A stretch of DNA of 64,000 nucleotides from an uncultured Porphyromonadaceae bacterium. Its GTDB lineage: Bacteria; Bacteroidota; Bacteroidia; Bacteroidales; Muribaculaceae. Every line of letters begins with the position of its first letter. Within the stretch, counting starts at the first letter, position 1. The notes under the pieces were generated by a model. It ran no database searches, was not told the origin of the DNA, and saw only the letters and a list, made by a program, of their open reading frames with translations. The position numbers and the translations under genes were made by a program. Positions 32,092 through 40,465 of this stretch are shown piece after piece. The stretch lies in contig URCF01000009.1 of assembly GCA_900546365.1 (NCBI GenBank), positions 20,062 to 84,061 of the forward strand, given 5' to 3'.

Positions 32092-34052
32092 ATTGTAGGG
32101 GTTAAGTGTTGGTCGGTCGGTTCATCGGGAGCCGGCTCCTCAGTCGGCTCCGGGAGGGGATTGCCTGACGGTTCCGGCTGTGGTTCATCGGACGGTTCAG
32201 ACTCCGGCACGGTGTCAGCGGGTATAGGCTCATTGCTCTCAGGCTCTGTGGCCGAGAGTTTTTCCAGAGGCGCGTTGGCATTGGGGCGCCGGCGGTCTTT
32301 CTCCTTTGTCTTGCGCTCTGCCACAGTGGCGCTCACCGGGTCGGCGCTGTTGATGAGGTCAATCATCCCTTGGGGCACATTGAACACATCCTCGGGACTC
32401 CATGGGCGCAGCTCCTCATACCATGCGAACTTGGGGAGAAAATAGGCGTTTTTCTTGGCCAGATACAGCGGCACCACCTTGCTGGTGGTTTCGGGCCAGA
32501 AATGTATGCTGTCCACAGTGTTGTTGCTATAGTACGAATCCATGTAGCTGCTCTCGGTCTGCACATATTTATTATATGTGGAGTCGTTTTCCATCGGAAA
32601 CAGTATCAGCTGCACATTCCCCTCCACATACAGGCGTCTCAGCGTGGAGTCGTTGAACCATGCTGTCATGTCGGTGCCGCTCAGCTGATTATAGCAATCT
32701 TCAGCGATATGCTCGGCGGAAAATCCGAATTGCGGCAGCCGTGCCCAGTCGATGGTGGAGTCGTTGAGATGCAGGTAGATGACATTGCCGAATATCTGCT
32801 TGTCCTCGCTCCACACCACCGGGTGACGGTACATGTACATTATCGAGTCGCGGTCGGTCATGCTCAGGGAGTCGCAGATGCCCTGCATGTCGGACCGGTA
32901 GAACCGCACTTTGTGAAACGCGTTGGTCACTTTGGTGCTGTCGGGGTCGGTGTAGGCGTTGATGGTGTCGCCGTGCAGATAGAGGGTGTCGCCTCGGGAG
33001 TACTCTTTGGCAAGTGCACGGATGGTGACAAAAGCGCTGTCGCTGATTTCGTTATAGAATCCGTATTCGCCGTGCAGCGACACCTGCCTCACGGAGTCGG
33101 TCATAATCACACCGCCAAAAGCTTCGCCATACCCCTTGGAGCGGTCGTAGAACAAAGTGTCACCGGTCAAGGTGCTGCCGCGTTTGGTGACCACGAGCGA
33201 CCGCTTGTACAGGTCTCCAACACCGGTGTCAGTGTTGTAGATTCCTGAAGTGGAGTATATCACGCCATCGCTGTTCACAATCTCCGATTTCGACACTATC
33301 TTGGCCAGATGGGTGTCGGTGTTGTAGTCAAGTGAGTCGGTGTAGATGTGCAGTGTGTCAGCGTTTTGAAGCGATCGCAGGTGCACATTGTAGTTGAAAT
33401 ATGCATCCTTGGTGTCGGGATGATATTCTCCCGCTATGGAGGTGAGGCGATTTTGCTTGTCGGTGAGCTCTCCGCCGTTGGTGTAGTACCCTACTTCGTT
33501 GAGCATATCGTAGTTGAACACATCGGTTTCCAACTTCACATCCTTGTTGATGAGCTTCACTTTTTTGCCGAAATCGGCATACAGTATGGCAAGCTCGGAA
33601 GGACCGTCGTAGTTGAGCTCGTCGGCATATACAAACAGGGTGTCGCCCTGCTCCATCTTCACATTGCCGAATGCGTCAAACGAATTGCTCTCCTCGTAGA
33701 AATATGCGCTGTCGCAATACATGAACATATCCCCTTTGCGCATCACCACATTGCCGTTCAGCACCTGAAACTGTTCCGGTGGTTCCTCATCGTTTGCTGC
33801 CACAGGAATCTGCTCATAATGAAGCAAGTCGGCATGTTCCAGAAACACTTTCCCCTCCTGATGGCGGTTGGCTGCGGGCACTGTCGGGGCTATCCTCACA
33901 TGCGGCGAGCGGGGCTTTATTTTGCGCTCCTGTGCCACCGACTGCATAAGCACCGGCAATGCAAGTACCGTCACACACGCCACTGCGCACACTCGGCGCC
34001 ACCATAGCGGGGTGGGAGATTGTCGGAATGATGGGATATTGCGCTGTGCCAT
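32088..34052 (-). CDS. OstA-like (LptA/LptD N-domain) envelope protein
   Basis: 654 residues. A long N-terminal region with one hydrophobic segment (about 22-40) is followed by many OstA-type beta-jellyroll repeats recognisable by NGNVVMRKGDMFMYCDSA, FGNVKMEQGDTLFVYAD and the repeated 'GDTL.. D.. Y' pattern. The family relates to the LPS-transport proteins LptA and LptD. The C-terminal 70 residues are Pro/Glu-rich (PEPSGNPLPEPTEEPAPDEP) and probably disordered. It lies 33 bases after a parvulin gene, which also fits outer-membrane assembly. Exact role unproved. Confidence 0.82.
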   Translation of the reverse strand: MAQRNIPSFRQSPTPLWWRRVCAVACVTVLALPVLMQSVAQERKIKPRSPHVRIAPTVPAANRHQEGKVFLEHADLLHYEQIPVAANDEEPPEQFQVLNGNVVMRKGDMFMYCDSAYFYEESNSFDAFGNVKMEQGDTLFVYADELNYDGPSELAILYADFGKKVKLINKDVKLETDVFNYDMLNEVGYYTNGGELTDKQNRLTSIAGEYHPDTKDAYFNYNVHLRSLQNADTLHIYTDSLDYNTDTHLAKIVSKSEIVNSDGVIYSTSGIYNTDTGVGDLYKRSLVVTKRGSTLTGDTLFYDRSKGYGEAFGGVIMTDSVRQVSLHGEYGFYNEISDSAFVTIRALAKEYSRGDTLYLHGDTINAYTDPDSTKVTNAFHKVRFYRSDMQGICDSLSMTDRDSIMYMYRHPVVWSEDKQIFGNVIYLHLNDSTIDWARLPQFGFSAEHIAEDCYNQLSGTDMTAWFNDSTLRRLYVEGNVQLILFPMENDSTYNKYVQTESSYMDSYYSNNTVDSIHFWPETTSKVVPLYLAKKNAYFLPKFAWYEELRPWSPEDVFNVPQGMIDLINSADPVSATVAERKTKEKDRRRPNANAPLEKLSATEPESNEPIPADTVPESEPSDEPQPEPSGNPLPEPTEEPAPDEPTDQHLTPTI

Positions 34053-34085
34053 GTCCGCTGATTGCTAAGATATGCCTTGTGGATG

Positions 34086-35465
34086 TTATTCAGCCGAGGA
34101 ATCGCCCGATTTCACCCATCCTTTGTGGTTGAAGTCGCAGTTGCGCCATTCCGGTTCGATGCGTACATAGGTGTTGGCTATCTTTTTCTCGAGCCACGAC
34201 TTGAGAATCTCGTTGCGCTGGTCATCCTCATACATCCCCTTGATGGTCTGATAGTCATCGCTCATGTTGGCTTTATGGCCATCGGTGCGCGAGGTCAGTT
34301 TCACTATTGCCACCACTTCGCGGTTGAGCTTCGGGTCGGTCATCACAAACGGTTTGGAGATGTCGCCCGGCTGCATTGCAGCCACGGTTTTGGCCACCTC
34401 CTGCGGCAGCTCCGACATCTCGAATTTTGTGGTGCCGGACTGGGAGTTGACCATCACGCCGCGGTTGTTGCGTGTGTCCTTGTCCTGACTCAGATAGGGC
34501 ACAGCTTCCTCGAAGCTGAATTTCTTGTTGTCCACGATGTCGGTGCGCACCGAGTCAAGACGGTTCACAGCATCCATCAGATCGTTGTCCGACACTTTGG
34601 GCTTGAGCAAAATATGGCGTGTGTTGATGCGGTCACCGCGCTTCTCGATCAGCTGTATGATATGATAGCCATACTGGCTTTCAACGATTTTTGACACTTT
34701 CTTGGGGTCGTTGAGGTTGAATGCCACTGCTGCGTATTCGGGGTCGAGGTGGCTGCGGCCCATAAACCCGATCTCGCCGCCACGCACCGAACTTCCATCC
34801 TCGGAATACAATATGGCGAGTGTGGAGAAAGAGCTTTCACCGCGGTTGATGCGGTCGGCATAGTCGCGAAGGCGAGCCTTTACATCCTCAATCTCCTGAC
34901 GCGGAATCACCGGGTTGAGGGTCAGAATCTGCACTTCAACCTGGGTGGGGATAAACGGAATGCTATCCTGCGGCAAACGGTCAAAAAACTTGCGCACATC
35001 AGCCGGAGTAGCTTTCACATTTTTGGTGAGTGACTGCTGCACCTGGCGCACGCGGTAGCTGTTGCGCACCATATCTGTCATTGCCGATCTCATTTCGGGC
35101 AGTGTTTTGCGGAAATACTCCTCCATCTTCTCTTTTGATCCCAACTGGGTGATATAGAAGTTGATGCGGGCATCCACTTCGGCCATCACCGAAGCATCGG
35201 GCACCTCGATGGTGTCAAGGTCGGCCTGATGGAGATACAGTTTCTCGATAGCCATCTGTTCAGGGATGATGCAGTAAGGGTCGCCGTTGATGGCCACCTT
35301 TTCATACTGCATATTGTTGTATTGCTCTTCGATTTCCGACTTCCATATCGGAGTGTCGCCCACTACCCAGGCCACTTCTTCGGCCACATTGTTTTGGGCG
35401 GAAGCTGTCGCAGCCATGGCTATATAGGCAGCGGCGGCAAATAACGACTTGATATTCACTTTCAA
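34086..35465 (-). CDS. SurA-like periplasmic peptidyl-prolyl isomerase (non-ATG start)
   Basis: 459 residues with a signal peptide ending ATASAQ, a SurA-type N-terminal helical domain and two parvulin (PpiC) domains (about 175-275 with GGEIGFMGRSHLDPEYAAVAF, and about 280-385). It should fold or escort outer-membrane proteins. No ATG is available: the frame closes with TAA two codons before TTG at 35463-35465. The start must be TTG there or GTG at 35459. A full promoter about 25 bases upstream supports this position. Operon with the OstA-like and GH84 genes. Confidence 0.87.
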   Translation of the reverse strand: MKVNIKSLFAAAAYIAMAATASAQNNVAEEVAWVVGDTPIWKSEIEEQYNNMQYEKVAINGDPYCIIPEQMAIEKLYLHQADLDTIEVPDASVMAEVDARINFYITQLGSKEKMEEYFRKTLPEMRSAMTDMVRNSYRVRQVQQSLTKNVKATPADVRKFFDRLPQDSIPFIPTQVEVQILTLNPVIPRQEIEDVKARLRDYADRINRGESSFSTLAILYSEDGSSVRGGEIGFMGRSHLDPEYAAVAFNLNDPKKVSKIVESQYGYHIIQLIEKRGDRINTRHILLKPKVSDNDLMDAVNRLDSVRTDIVDNKKFSFEEAVPYLSQDKDTRNNRGVMVNSQSGTTKFEMSELPQEVAKTVAAMQPGDISKPFVMTDPKLNREVVAIVKLTSRTDGHKANMSDDYQTIKGMYEDDQRNEILKSWLEKKIANTYVRIEPEWRNCDFNHKGWVKSGDSSAE

Positions 35466-35489
35466 AATTTATTATATATAATAAGCCCT

Positions 35490-35521
35490 CAAAATTACAA
35501 ATTTTCCTCATTCCCGCCAAA
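35490..35521 (-). promoter_or_regulatory. Promoter of the SurA-like/OstA-like/GH84 operon
   Basis: Minus-strand -33 TTTG (35518-35521), 20-base spacer, -7 TAATTTTG (35490-35497). Both elements and the spacing fit the Bacteroidetes consensus. Confidence 0.7.
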
Positions 35522-35595
35522 CATCCCCCCGCTTTATTGCTGTTATTGTGGGTAAAGCCGGTATGTCCGGTAAGTGCGGCAGGTGCGATAGCGGC

Positions 35596-35631
35596 GGAGG
35601 CTGCGCGGCATTTGATAGCTGCGCAGCCTCC
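35596..35631 (-). terminator. Stem-loop after the PpiD/SurA-like gene
   Basis: Eleven-base arms GGAGGCTGCGC (35596-35606) and complement (35621-35631). There is no T tract, so termination is uncertain. Confidence 0.5.
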
Positions 35632-35653
35632 GGTATAGGGATTATGTTGGCTG

Positions 35654-37597
35654 TTATTTCACTTTTTTCAGCACTTTGTTGTTGATTTTCACGGGATATT
35701 TGTTGCGGAGCTCTTCAATCCATTTGGTTTCAAGTTCCTTCTGATAGTCCACGCTCACTGCTCCGCGCACATCGGATGCTTCCTCGGGTTGCTCAATCAC
35801 CTTGCCGAGCACGGGACGGAATGCCGACCAGCGTCCGATGGGGGAGGGGCGGAAGCCATGGAAAGCCACGTAGTCAATCACGTGGTTTTCACCCTTGGCG
35901 GCGAGCGCACGCTCTATCTTCACATCGTTGCCAAACTCAGTGCGCAGTTTGCGGACCAGTGAGTCGGCGGGGATGTTGTTGGTGGTCACATAGTTGGCGG
36001 CCGCACTTGCAAGCGAGTCGTTTATGGCCGACACCACATAGCCTTTGTACTTGGGTGCGTTCCACAGATATTTGTTGCGGTGCTGCTCGAAATATTTCTG
36101 CTGGCCTTCGGCATCCTTGTTGGCAAACTCCCACACTTTCTTGGAGCTGACATCGAAATAGAGCATGCCATCGCGATACTCGTTGAGCAGGTAGCGGTAG
36201 GAGGGCTCATTGTTTGCCAGCCAGTTGATGGCGGCATCGCGGGTGAGATCGCGGCGCTGGTTCTGGAGGAGCATATCATAGAGTCCCATTGCGGTGCTCA
36301 CGCTGTTGGTGCGTGAACGGCTCATCTGGGCACCGATTTCTCCGAGCGACACACTCTTGCCGTTGACGGTTATTGCCGGAAGATTGGTGCGGGTGGAAAG
36401 TTCTTTGGCGGCCTCGGGTGTGAGTTTGCCAAAGCGTGTGAAGATGGCCATGGCGGTGTCGCGGGCGGCCTTGTTCTCCTTGGCCGGGAACTTCTTGGCA
36501 TATTTCATGAGACCGCGGTCCTGAAGTATTTCTCCGCGCTCGCCCTGTTGCACCATCTGCACCAGCTGGCTTCTGAGCGAGTCGATAGGAGCCAGGCCGC
36601 GACGGCCTTCGCACAATATTATATGCCAGCCGAAGTCGGACTGGAAAGGTTTCGACATCTCTCCGGGCTGGAGGGCAAACGCTGTGGCTTCAAATTCGGG
36701 CACCATGCGTCCTGAGCCAAACCATCCGAGTTCGCCGCCGTTGCGTGCGCTTCCGGGGTCTTCCGACTCCCTGTGTGCCACGGATGCAAACGATTCCTTG
36801 CGCTTGCTCAGTACATTGTATATCGAATCAATCTGGAATTTCTTTTTGGCTCTCACCTCGTCGTTGGCGTTTTTGGTCACCTTGAGGATATGGCTTGCCT
36901 TTACTTCGCCCGGATCGTTGCGGCGTCCTTTGACGCGCACAAGGTGCCATCCGTAGCGGGTTTTGAACACCGGTGACATCTCGCCCTCGGGGGTGGTGAA
37001 CACCATATCCTCAAATGAGGCGGGGTATGTGCCGGCAACCACATGGCCTATATGGCCACCGTTCATTTTCACGCTCGGGTCAATGGAATATTTCTTGGCG
37101 AGGTCGTAGAAGTCAGCATTTCCTTCGGCTATCAGGGTGCGGAGACTGTCGAGGGTGGCTTGCTGCTGCTCGCTGTTTTTGTCCTCAGTGTTGAGCGCGA
37201 GCATAAGGTGGTCGGTGTCAACATTGTAGTGCATTCTGTCGTACACCACTTTCACCATTGAGTCCAGCGCGGCTGAGTCGGTGAGAAACGGCTCGGCAAG
37301 CTCCAGGCGGTGCTGGTTGAATTCGCGTTTGTATTGCGGCATGGTGTCCAGACGCTCCTCAAGAGCCTGGGCCACACGGAGCTTGTAGTCAACAAACGAT
37401 TTCACATACTCGTCGATTGACTGGGTGCTCTGCTGCTGGATGTTGTTTTTGTTGTAGAGATATTGAAATTCGCTCAGCGGCACATCATGTCCCGCCACAT
37501 TCATCACAACAGGGTCCTTTGCGTTGGCTATCAAGCCAAACACCGAGCCCACTGCAACAGCTGCCAACATTCCGGCAGCAACCTTTCTATGCATCAT
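35654..37597 (-). CDS. Periplasmic peptidyl-prolyl isomerase with two parvulin domains
   Basis: 647 residues. Signal peptide or membrane anchor (8-26), N-terminal helical chaperone region, parvulin domain 1 (about 125-230, GGHIGHVVAGTYPASFEDMVF), parvulin domain 2 (about 233-340, GGELGWFGSGRMVPEFEATAF), then a long helical C-terminal part (about 345-645). It is probably involved in folding or quality control of envelope proteins, like SurA or PpiD. ATGs at 37597 and 37594 are adjacent. The gene lies just upstream of the second, shorter parvulin gene, but a hairpin and a new promoter separate them. Confidence 0.88.
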   Translation of the reverse strand: MMHRKVAAGMLAAVAVGSVFGLIANAKDPVVMNVAGHDVPLSEFQYLYNKNNIQQQSTQSIDEYVKSFVDYKLRVAQALEERLDTMPQYKREFNQHRLELAEPFLTDSAALDSMVKVVYDRMHYNVDTDHLMLALNTEDKNSEQQQATLDSLRTLIAEGNADFYDLAKKYSIDPSVKMNGGHIGHVVAGTYPASFEDMVFTTPEGEMSPVFKTRYGWHLVRVKGRRNDPGEVKASHILKVTKNANDEVRAKKKFQIDSIYNVLSKRKESFASVAHRESEDPGSARNGGELGWFGSGRMVPEFEATAFALQPGEMSKPFQSDFGWHIILCEGRRGLAPIDSLRSQLVQMVQQGERGEILQDRGLMKYAKKFPAKENKAARDTAMAIFTRFGKLTPEAAKELSTRTNLPAITVNGKSVSLGEIGAQMSRSRTNSVSTAMGLYDMLLQNQRRDLTRDAAINWLANNEPSYRYLLNEYRDGMLYFDVSSKKVWEFANKDAEGQQKYFEQHRNKYLWNAPKYKGYVVSAINDSLASAAANYVTTNNIPADSLVRKLRTEFGNDVKIERALAAKGENHVIDYVAFHGFRPSPIGRWSAFRPVLGKVIEQPEEASDVRGAVSVDYQKELETKWIEELRNKYPVKINNKVLKKVK

Positions 37598-37640
37598 ATC
37601 TTAATAATTGATGGTATTCTAACTGCTATACTCAACAATA

Positions 37641-37678
37641 ACGCACCGGGATGCCGTTTTATTGCCATCCCGGTGCGT
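37641..37678 (-). terminator. Terminator of guaB
   Basis: Thirteen-base arms ACGCACCGGGATG (37641-37653) and complement (37666-37678); a weak T-rich stretch follows on the minus strand. Confidence 0.7.
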
Positions 37679-37694
37679 AAAATATTCCAATTGT

Positions 37695-39173
37695 TTATCG
37701 GTTGGATGCGCTGTAGTTGGGTGCCTCGCGGGTGATGTCCACATCATGGGGGTGGCTTTCGGCCACACCGGCATTGGTGATGCGGGTGAATTTGGCTTCA
37801 TGAAGTTTTTCGATGTCGGCTGCACCGCAATATCCCATGCCTGCGCGAAGGCCGCCAAGCATCTGGTATGTAACCTCATAGAGTGAGCCTTTGTATGGCA
37901 CGCGGGCGGCGATACCTTCCGGCACGAGTTTCTTCACATCGGACTCTCCTGCCTGGAAATAGCGGTCCTTCGACCCTTTCTCCATAGCCTCGAGCGAACC
38001 CATGCCACGGTAGGATTTGTATTTTCTGCCGTTATATATAATGGTGTCGCCGGGGCTTTCCTCCACACCGGCCAGCATCCCGCCGAGCATCACACTGTAG
38101 GCTCCGGCGGCGAGGGCTTTGACTATATCGCCAGAATAGCGGATACCGCCGTCGGCAATCAAGGGCACTCCGGTGCCTTTCAGCGCTTTGGCCACATCAT
38201 ATACGGCCGACAGCTGGGGCACGCCCACTCCGGCAATCACACGGGTGGTGCAGATGGAACCCGGACCGATGCCCACTTTCACGCCGTCGGCACCGGCGTC
38301 CACAAGATATTTGGCGGCTTCGCCGGTGGCGATGTTGCCCACCACCACATCAATGTGGGGATATTTCTCTTTCACAGCCTTGAGCACGCTCACCACACCT
38401 TTGCTGTGGCCATGGGCTGTGTCAATGACGATTGCGTCAACGCCGGCGGCCACAAGTGCATCCACGCGGTCCATGGAGTCGGCGGTCACACCCACTCCGG
38501 CTGCCACACGCAGGCGTCCAAGCTTGTCCTTGCAGGCGTTGGGTTTATCTTTGGCTTTGGTGATATCCTTGTAGGTCACAAGTCCCACCAGGCGTCCATC
38601 GTTGTCCACCACAGGCAGCTTCTCGATTTTGTGCTCCTGAAGAATCTGGGTAGCCTCCTCGAGGTTGGTGCTCTGAGTGGTGGTGACGAGATTGTCCGAT
38701 GTCATCACTTCGTCAATCAGGCGCATAAGGTTGCGCTCGAATCTGAGGTCGCGGTTGGTGACTATGCCCACCAGCTTGCGGTCATCGTCCACCACCGGAA
38801 TACCACCGATATGATACTCTTCCATCATGGCAAGGGCATCGCGCACTGTGCTGCCGCGCTTGATGGTGACGGGGTCGTAGATCATGCCGTTTTCAGCACG
38901 CTTCACCGCATGGACCTGACGCGCCTGCTCGGCTATCGTCATATTCTTGTGAATCACTCCTATGCCACCCTCGCGTGCTATCGCTATGGCCAGCTGTGCC
39001 TCGGTCACGGTGTCCATCGCTGCCGACACCAAAGGCACGTTCAGCTCTATGTTTCGCGAAAATTTGGTGGATAACTTCACATCTCGGGGAAGTACTTCGG
39101 AGTATGCGGGTATCAGAAGGACATCATCAAATGTCAACCCGTCCATTTTTACTCGATCTGCAATAAACGACAT
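37695..39173 (-). CDS. guaB: IMP dehydrogenase
   Basis: 492 residues, normal length. It oxidises IMP to XMP, the first committed step to GMP. Visible: SAAMDTVTEAQLAIAIA near the N-terminus; two CBS domains (about 95-205, with IGGIPVVDDDRKLVGIVTNRD and IEKLPVVDNDGRLVGLVTYKD); the catalytic Cys loop GIGPGSICTTRV; and the flap region around YRGMGSLEAM. The CBS pair commonly senses purine nucleotides. It is divergent from plsC, and both have promoters in the 120-base gap. Confidence 0.97.
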   Translation of the reverse strand: MSFIADRVKMDGLTFDDVLLIPAYSEVLPRDVKLSTKFSRNIELNVPLVSAAMDTVTEAQLAIAIAREGGIGVIHKNMTIAEQARQVHAVKRAENGMIYDPVTIKRGSTVRDALAMMEEYHIGGIPVVDDDRKLVGIVTNRDLRFERNLMRLIDEVMTSDNLVTTTQSTNLEEATQILQEHKIEKLPVVDNDGRLVGLVTYKDITKAKDKPNACKDKLGRLRVAAGVGVTADSMDRVDALVAAGVDAIVIDTAHGHSKGVVSVLKAVKEKYPHIDVVVGNIATGEAAKYLVDAGADGVKVGIGPGSICTTRVIAGVGVPQLSAVYDVAKALKGTGVPLIADGGIRYSGDIVKALAAGAYSVMLGGMLAGVEESPGDTIIYNGRKYKSYRGMGSLEAMEKGSKDRYFQAGESDVKKLVPEGIAARVPYKGSLYEVTYQMLGGLRAGMGYCGAADIEKLHEAKFTRITNAGVAESHPHDVDITREAPNYSASNR

Positions 39174-39208
39174 AAGTGGGCTTGTTTATGTTGATTTTTT
39201 ATTGCCCA

Positions 39209-39240
39209 CAAAGGTAATCATTTTATGCGAAACCCACAAC
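39209..39240 (-). promoter_or_regulatory. Promoter of guaB
   Basis: Minus-strand -7 TACCTTTG (39209-39216) with a near -33 GTTG (39237-39240) at a 20-base spacer. Confidence 0.55.
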
Positions 39241-39281
39241 TTTATATCCCGTCATCGTGTGCTGTTCACCAAAATTTTTTC

Positions 39282-39289
39282 TACCTTTG
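39282..39289 (+). promoter_or_regulatory. -7 element immediately before plsC
   Basis: TACCTTTG ends seven bases before the plsC ATG, implying a very short or absent leader. Confidence 0.5.
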
Positions 39290-39296
39290 CGCTGTT

Positions 39297-40016
39297 ATGC
39301 TACTTATCCTTTACAGAATATATCAGTGTTTGGTGATGCTGCCTGTGTTGTTGGTGGCTACAGTGATAACAGCCTTGATAGCCATCATAGGCTCAATCTG
39401 CGGCCTTGGCCGGTGGTGCGGCTACTGGCCCGAGATGGTGTGGGCCAGGATGTGGTGCATCCTCGCTTTCGTGCGTGTGGAGGTGCATGGCCGTGAGAAT
39501 ATCTCCCCCTCCGTTTCATATATGTTTGTGACCAACCATCAGAGTGCCTACGATATATTCTCCATCTACGGCTACCTTGGCCACTCTTTCCGCTGGATGA
39601 TGAAGCAGGAGCTGCGGAAGATTCCGCTCGTGGGGCTCGCATGCCAGAAATCCGGTCAGATATTTGTGGATCGCTCCTCGCCAACGGCCATCCGCCACAC
39701 CATGGAGCGTGCCGAAAAGCAGCTGCGCGGCGGCATGAGTCTGGTGGTGTTTCCTGAAGGGGCGCGTACATGGACCGGCAAGATGCGTCAGTTCAAGCGT
39801 GGGGCGTTCCTGCTTGCCACTGAGTTTTCGCTTCCGGTGGTGCCTCTCACCATCGATGGCGCATTCAAGGTGATGCCGCGCACAGCACGTTTGCCGCGCT
39901 GGGGCGTGATACGCCTCACCATCCACAAGCCTATCCTCCCGCCGCAGGAGGGGTATGATCTCCCCGCGTTGATGGAGGAGAGCCGCGAGGTGATCGCCTC
40001 CGCTTTGCCACAGTAA
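39297..40016 (+). CDS. plsC: 1-acyl-sn-glycerol-3-phosphate acyltransferase
   Basis: 239 residues from the ATG at 39297 (MLLILYRIYQ); an earlier in-frame start at 39225 would precede the -7 promoter element and is rejected. An N-terminal membrane segment (about 8-36) is followed by the acyltransferase motifs: TNHQSAYDIF (motif I, usually NHxxxxD), GQIFVDRS (II), VFPEGART (III) and VVPLTIDG (IV). It makes phosphatidic acid from lysophosphatidic acid at the inner membrane. Monocistronic, divergent from guaB. Confidence 0.93.
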   Translation: MLLILYRIYQCLVMLPVLLVATVITALIAIIGSICGLGRWCGYWPEMVWARMWCILAFVRVEVHGRENISPSVSYMFVTNHQSAYDIFSIYGYLGHSFRWMMKQELRKIPLVGLACQKSGQIFVDRSSPTAIRHTMERAEKQLRGGMSLVVFPEGARTWTGKMRQFKRGAFLLATEFSLPVVPLTIDGAFKVMPRTARLPRWGVIRLTIHKPILPPQEGYDLPALMEESREVIASALPQ

Positions 40017-40062
40017 TCAAACTTCCGGCACCGGCAGATTGTTGTATATCCTGAAAACCGAC

Positions 40063-40088
40063 AAAATGTCAGTATGGTATGTCATTTT
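40063..40088. repeat. Imperfect inverted repeat upstream of groES
   Basis: Arms AAAATGTCA and TGTCATTTT, eight of nine positions complementary, around an eight-base centre. It directly precedes the sigma-54-like element and could be a regulator site; it also contains the direct repeat TGTCA. Confidence 0.4.
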
Positions 40089-40095
40089 TCAGATT

Positions 40096-40112
40096 TGGCA
40101 CGGATTGTGCAT
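40096..40112 (+). promoter_or_regulatory. Sigma-54-like -24/-12 element for groES-groEL
   Basis: TTGGCACGGATTGTGCA has GG and GC separated by exactly ten bases and matches TGGCACGnnnnTTGCA at all but one fixed position. The start site would fall near 40122, giving a leader of about 48 bases to the groES ATG. Confidence 0.5.
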
Positions 40113-40169
40113 ACCCTTGTAGTGTGAAATTCATATAACCAAAACAACAATATAAAAACTTTACCCACT

Positions 40170-40442
40170 ATGAACATCAAACCGCTTGCCGACCGCGTGC
40201 TCATCGCACCGTGTCCCGCCGAAGAAGTAACCATGGCCGGTATCATCATCCCCGATTCCGCCAAGGAAAAACCGCTCAAAGGCCGCGTGCTCGCCACCGG
40301 TAACGGCACTAAGGACGAAGAAATGATTGTGAAGCCTGATGACACTGTGCTCTATGGCAAATATGCCGGCACCGAGGTGGAGCTCGATGGCGAAACATAT
40401 CTCATCATGCGTCAAAGCGACATTTTGGCTGTTATTGAATAA
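40170..40442 (+). CDS. groES: Co-chaperonin GroES (Cpn10)
   Basis: 90 residues, slightly shorter than the E. coli protein. NIKPLADRVLIAP at the N-terminus and TVLYGKYAGTEVELDGE near the C-terminus are typical. The mobile loop (about 16-33, AEEVTMAGIIIPDSAKEK) carries the GGIIIP-like contact as AGIIIP. It caps GroEL during protein folding. It is 23 bases upstream of groEL and behind the sigma-54-like element. Confidence 0.97.
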   Translation: MNIKPLADRVLIAPCPAEEVTMAGIIIPDSAKEKPLKGRVLATGNGTKDEEMIVKPDDTVLYGKYAGTEVELDGETYLIMRQSDILAVIE

Positions 40443-40465
40443 CTCTAAAAATTTATAGCACTACT

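Noticed and set aside
35522..35653. Small gene in the gap between the two parvulin genes
   Set aside because: Only a promoter and a stem-loop are visible; no frame with coding character.
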